Assembly (NCBI GenBank): GCA_045658645.1
Contig: JAZOVJ010000029.1
Span: 1-33,300, forward strand
Source: UBA1738 sp045658645
GTDB lineage: Bacteria > Bacillota > Clostridia > UBA1381
Direction: 5' to 3'
Length of the DNA stretch: 33,300 bases
The position numbers and the translations under genes are program-made. Below are positions 31,759-33,300 of the stretch, piece after piece (positions within the stretch are counted from its first letter, which is position 1; every line of letters starts with the position of its first letter). The notes beneath the pieces are model-generated. The model did not search any database, had not been told where the DNA came from, and saw nothing but the letters and a program-made list of their open reading frames with translations.

Positions 31759-31787
31759 ATTATATCATATTATAATGCAAAAGTCAA
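31759..31787 (-). promoter_or_regulatory. Promoter of the T-box operon
   Basis: On the minus strand TTGACT (31782-31787), 17 bases, TATAAT (31759-31764), giving a leader of about 320 bases. Confidence 0.9.
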
Positions 31788-31804
31788 CATTTTTTTAGGT
31801 TTTT

Positions 31805-31862
31805 TCGTGGTTTTATCACGTTTTTTATACAAAAAACGTCCCTGAATTTCTTCCGGGACATT
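31805..31862 (-). terminator. Tandem terminators after the GH130 remnant
   Basis: On the minus strand TGTCCCGG, loop, CAGGGAC then GTTTTTT (31837-31862); next AAACGTG, short loop, CACG with AAAAAA (31805-31827) as a second, weaker hairpin. Confidence 0.78.
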
Positions 31863-31881
31863 TTTATATGTATTTTTAATA

Positions 31882-32388
31882 TCAATAGCTATTTTTCTTG
31901 ATGAAATCAATGATTTCATTTACCTCACAGAAGCACAGACCCAAAACTGTGTCAGCAGCGCCATAATAAATGGCAATTCTTCCGGTTTCGCTGTCTGTCA
32001 GTGCGGCACATGGGAACACAACATTAGGGCAGTCGCCTGTACGCTCGTAAAGTGCTTCAGGTCCCATCACCATTCCCTTTGTTCTGTAAAGCACCTTCCA
32101 TGGTTGGTCCTTATCAAGAATGGCTGCACCCATAGAATACATCATACCTGATGCCATCTGTATTACGCCGTGATAGAACATAAGCCATCCTTCATCGGTT
32201 TCGATAGGAGCAGGACCTGCACCGATTTTAACGCCCTGCCAGCCGCCTGTAGGGTTCATAACGTGACGGTGCTTTCCCCAATAAATCATATCAGGGCTTT
32301 CTGAATATCTCCATACAGGTTTTTTACATCCTTCAGGCTTGTCCTGCCAAGGAATATTCGGAAGTGCGTCACCAATAATTTTAGCCAT
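31882..32388 (-). pseudogene. GH130 glycoside phosphorylase with in-frame internal deletion
   Basis: A 168-residue product, about half the family length (roughly 320-340). Residues 1-28 (AKIIGDALPNIPW, PEGCKKPVWRYS) are the true GH130 N-terminus. They join directly to SESPDMIYWGKHRHVM, which normally lies about 150 residues further on. The rest is intact to EIIDFIKKNSY. The missing part holds most of the first propeller blades and the catalytic Asp, so activity is not expected. The ATG has no Shine-Dalgarno sequence. Full-length relatives phosphorylise mannosides such as mannosyl-glucose. An assembly collapse is an alternative explanation. Confidence 0.8.
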
Positions 32389-32456
32389 AATTTTTTCTAA
32401 TTTATGTTTACTTTTTGGTATATCTATTTTTTACCATAATTCGTAATTTTGCCAAT

Positions 32457-33300
32457 TTATTTTGACAAAAATTCTTTCATTTTATCAATGTTTTTCAAGG
32501 CCTCATTTCGTCCTGCTTCATATACTTCTTTTAGTTTTTCAGGGTCACGTGTTGTACGCTTTATAGGTAGAGCCTTTTCAGGACGTATGACAAAAATTTC
32601 TCCGTTATTTTCTTTTTCTTCAATGTACTTTGTTGTTTCGTTATACATTTGCGGTCGTCCTTCCAACGCCTCCAGCAGCTTCGGGTATTTTTTAAGCATT
32701 CTTTTAAAATACTTTACGGAATTACCCGGTTTTTTAATGTATCCTTTAGGTTGTGTAAGTATTACCACATTTCTGTCATAGCCTATACTTTCAAAGTACT
32801 TTAACGGGATTGAGTCAGAAATACCGCCGTCCTGAAGCTTCATTCCGTCTATTTCCACAACTTCTGACACAAGAGGCAATGACGCTGACGCTCTCACCCA
32901 TTCAAGATTTTCGCCGTCTAATCTGTCACACTTTTTATACACAGGTTTTCCTGTTTCTACATCGGTGCAAACAAGGTGAAACTCCATCGGATTCTTCTGG
33001 AATGCATCGTTATCAAACGGATCAATTTTCTCAGGAATTTTATGATAACAAAAATTCTTACCAAACAGATTCCCTGTGAAAAGTAAAGACCAAAAACTAA
33101 AATAGCGTCTGTCTTTACACAGTTTTACGTTATAACGGATTGCTCTTCCAATCTGTCCCGATTTTATATTACATCCAAAGGTTGCACCTGCAGAAACCCC
33201 GATTGCACCGTCAAAGGTTATTCCGTTTTCCATAAAAACATCAATAACCCCTGCAGTAAAAAGGCCTCTTAAAGCACCGCCCTCCATAACCAGTCCGGTT
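32457..33300 (-). CDS. Patatin-like phospholipase family protein, N-terminus outside window
   Basis: The frame runs off the right edge. The visible 280 codons start TGLVMEGGALRGLF, the oxyanion-hole motif near a patatin N-terminus, so only a few residues are missing; the internal Met in VMEGG is not the start. GVSAGA gives the nucleophile Ser (GxSxG) and LQDGGISDSIPL the Asp of the catalytic dyad (DGG). It probably hydrolyses acyl lipids in or at the membrane. The type is the YjjU/RssA-like bacterial branch. Confidence 0.88.
   Translation of the reverse strand, partial: TGLVMEGGALRGLFTAGVIDVFMENGITFDGAIGVSAGATFGCNIKSGQIGRAIRYNVKLCKDRRYFSFWSLLFTGNLFGKNFCYHKIPEKIDPFDNDAFQKNPMEFHLVCTDVETGKPVYKKCDRLDGENLEWVRASASLPLVSEVVEIDGMKLQDGGISDSIPLKYFESIGYDRNVVILTQPKGYIKKPGNSVKYFKRMLKKYPKLLEALEGRPQMYNETTKYIEEKENNGEIFVIRPEKALPIKRTTRDPEKLKEVYEAGRNEALKNIDKMKEFLSK

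Overview
The window reads as a low-GC anaerobic member of the Bacillota, most likely class Clostridia. The evidence is consistent AT-rich codon use, strong sigma-A promoters with 17-bp spacers, a Rex redox repressor, a PPi-type phosphofructokinase, a ferredoxin-dependent 2-oxoacid oxidoreductase, a T-box riboswitch, and GH65/beta-phosphoglucomutase and GH130 sugar phosphorylase genes typical of gut fermenters. No species is named because nothing in the sequence fixes it.

Region 1 (1 to about 8412) looks like the right-hand part of an integrated mobile or genomic island. Its right boundary is a 60-base fragment of a tRNA-Ser gene (anticodon loop to CCA, + strand, 8353-8412) with no 5' half next to it, the usual scar of a tyrosine recombinase that crosses over in an anticodon loop. 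Left of it lie a RepA-like AAA ATPase cut by the window edge, a DUF6076-like zinc-finger protein, a RelB/DinJ-type ribbon-helix-helix fusion protein, a five-gene operon (RibD-like reductase, PAS protein, HNH nuclease, rhodanese lipoprotein, GIY-YIG fusion protein) and an arsenic operon (arsR, arsP-like permease, thioredoxin-like protein, arsC). Several island promoters carry unusually clear operators: twin 35-bp dyads, a 10-bp-phased repeat array, an 11-bp dyad and paired ArsR sites. No integrase is visible; it should lie to the left, near an intact tRNA-Ser.

Region 2 (8450-16890) is ordinary chromosome, mostly on the minus strand: a TIGR04076 protein, a CDF metal exporter with a natural seven-histidine tail, an sdpRI-like repressor/immunity pair with palindromic operators, a CDP-alcohol phosphatidyltransferase, an AEC transporter, a ZIP metal transporter, a GNAT, a FliB-like protein and an MBL hydrolase, then a plus-strand PIG-V-like membrane mannosyltransferase.

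Region 3 (16990-25850) holds a plus-strand GntR (YtrA-type)/ABC ATPase/ABC permease operon, then on the minus strand a GH65 disaccharide phosphorylase with beta-phosphoglucomutase, a tRNA-Glu(CTC) and rex. Rex is divergent from the plus-strand PPi-type 6-phosphofructokinase. These genes tie sugar phosphorolysis and glycolysis to redox sensing.

Region 4 (25891-33300, minus strand) has a T-box-controlled operon: an XRE-cupin-AMP-ligase fusion protein, a P-loop ATPase, and the ferredoxin, alpha, beta and gamma subunits of a VOR/KOR-type oxidoreductase. The best specifier candidate is GUA (valine). A T-box turns genes on when an amino acid is scarce, so the operon is best read as making an amino acid from an exogenous carboxylic acid (acid to acyl-CoA to 2-oxoacid). 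Upstream lie an internally deleted GH130 phosphorylase remnant and a patatin-like gene cut by the right edge.
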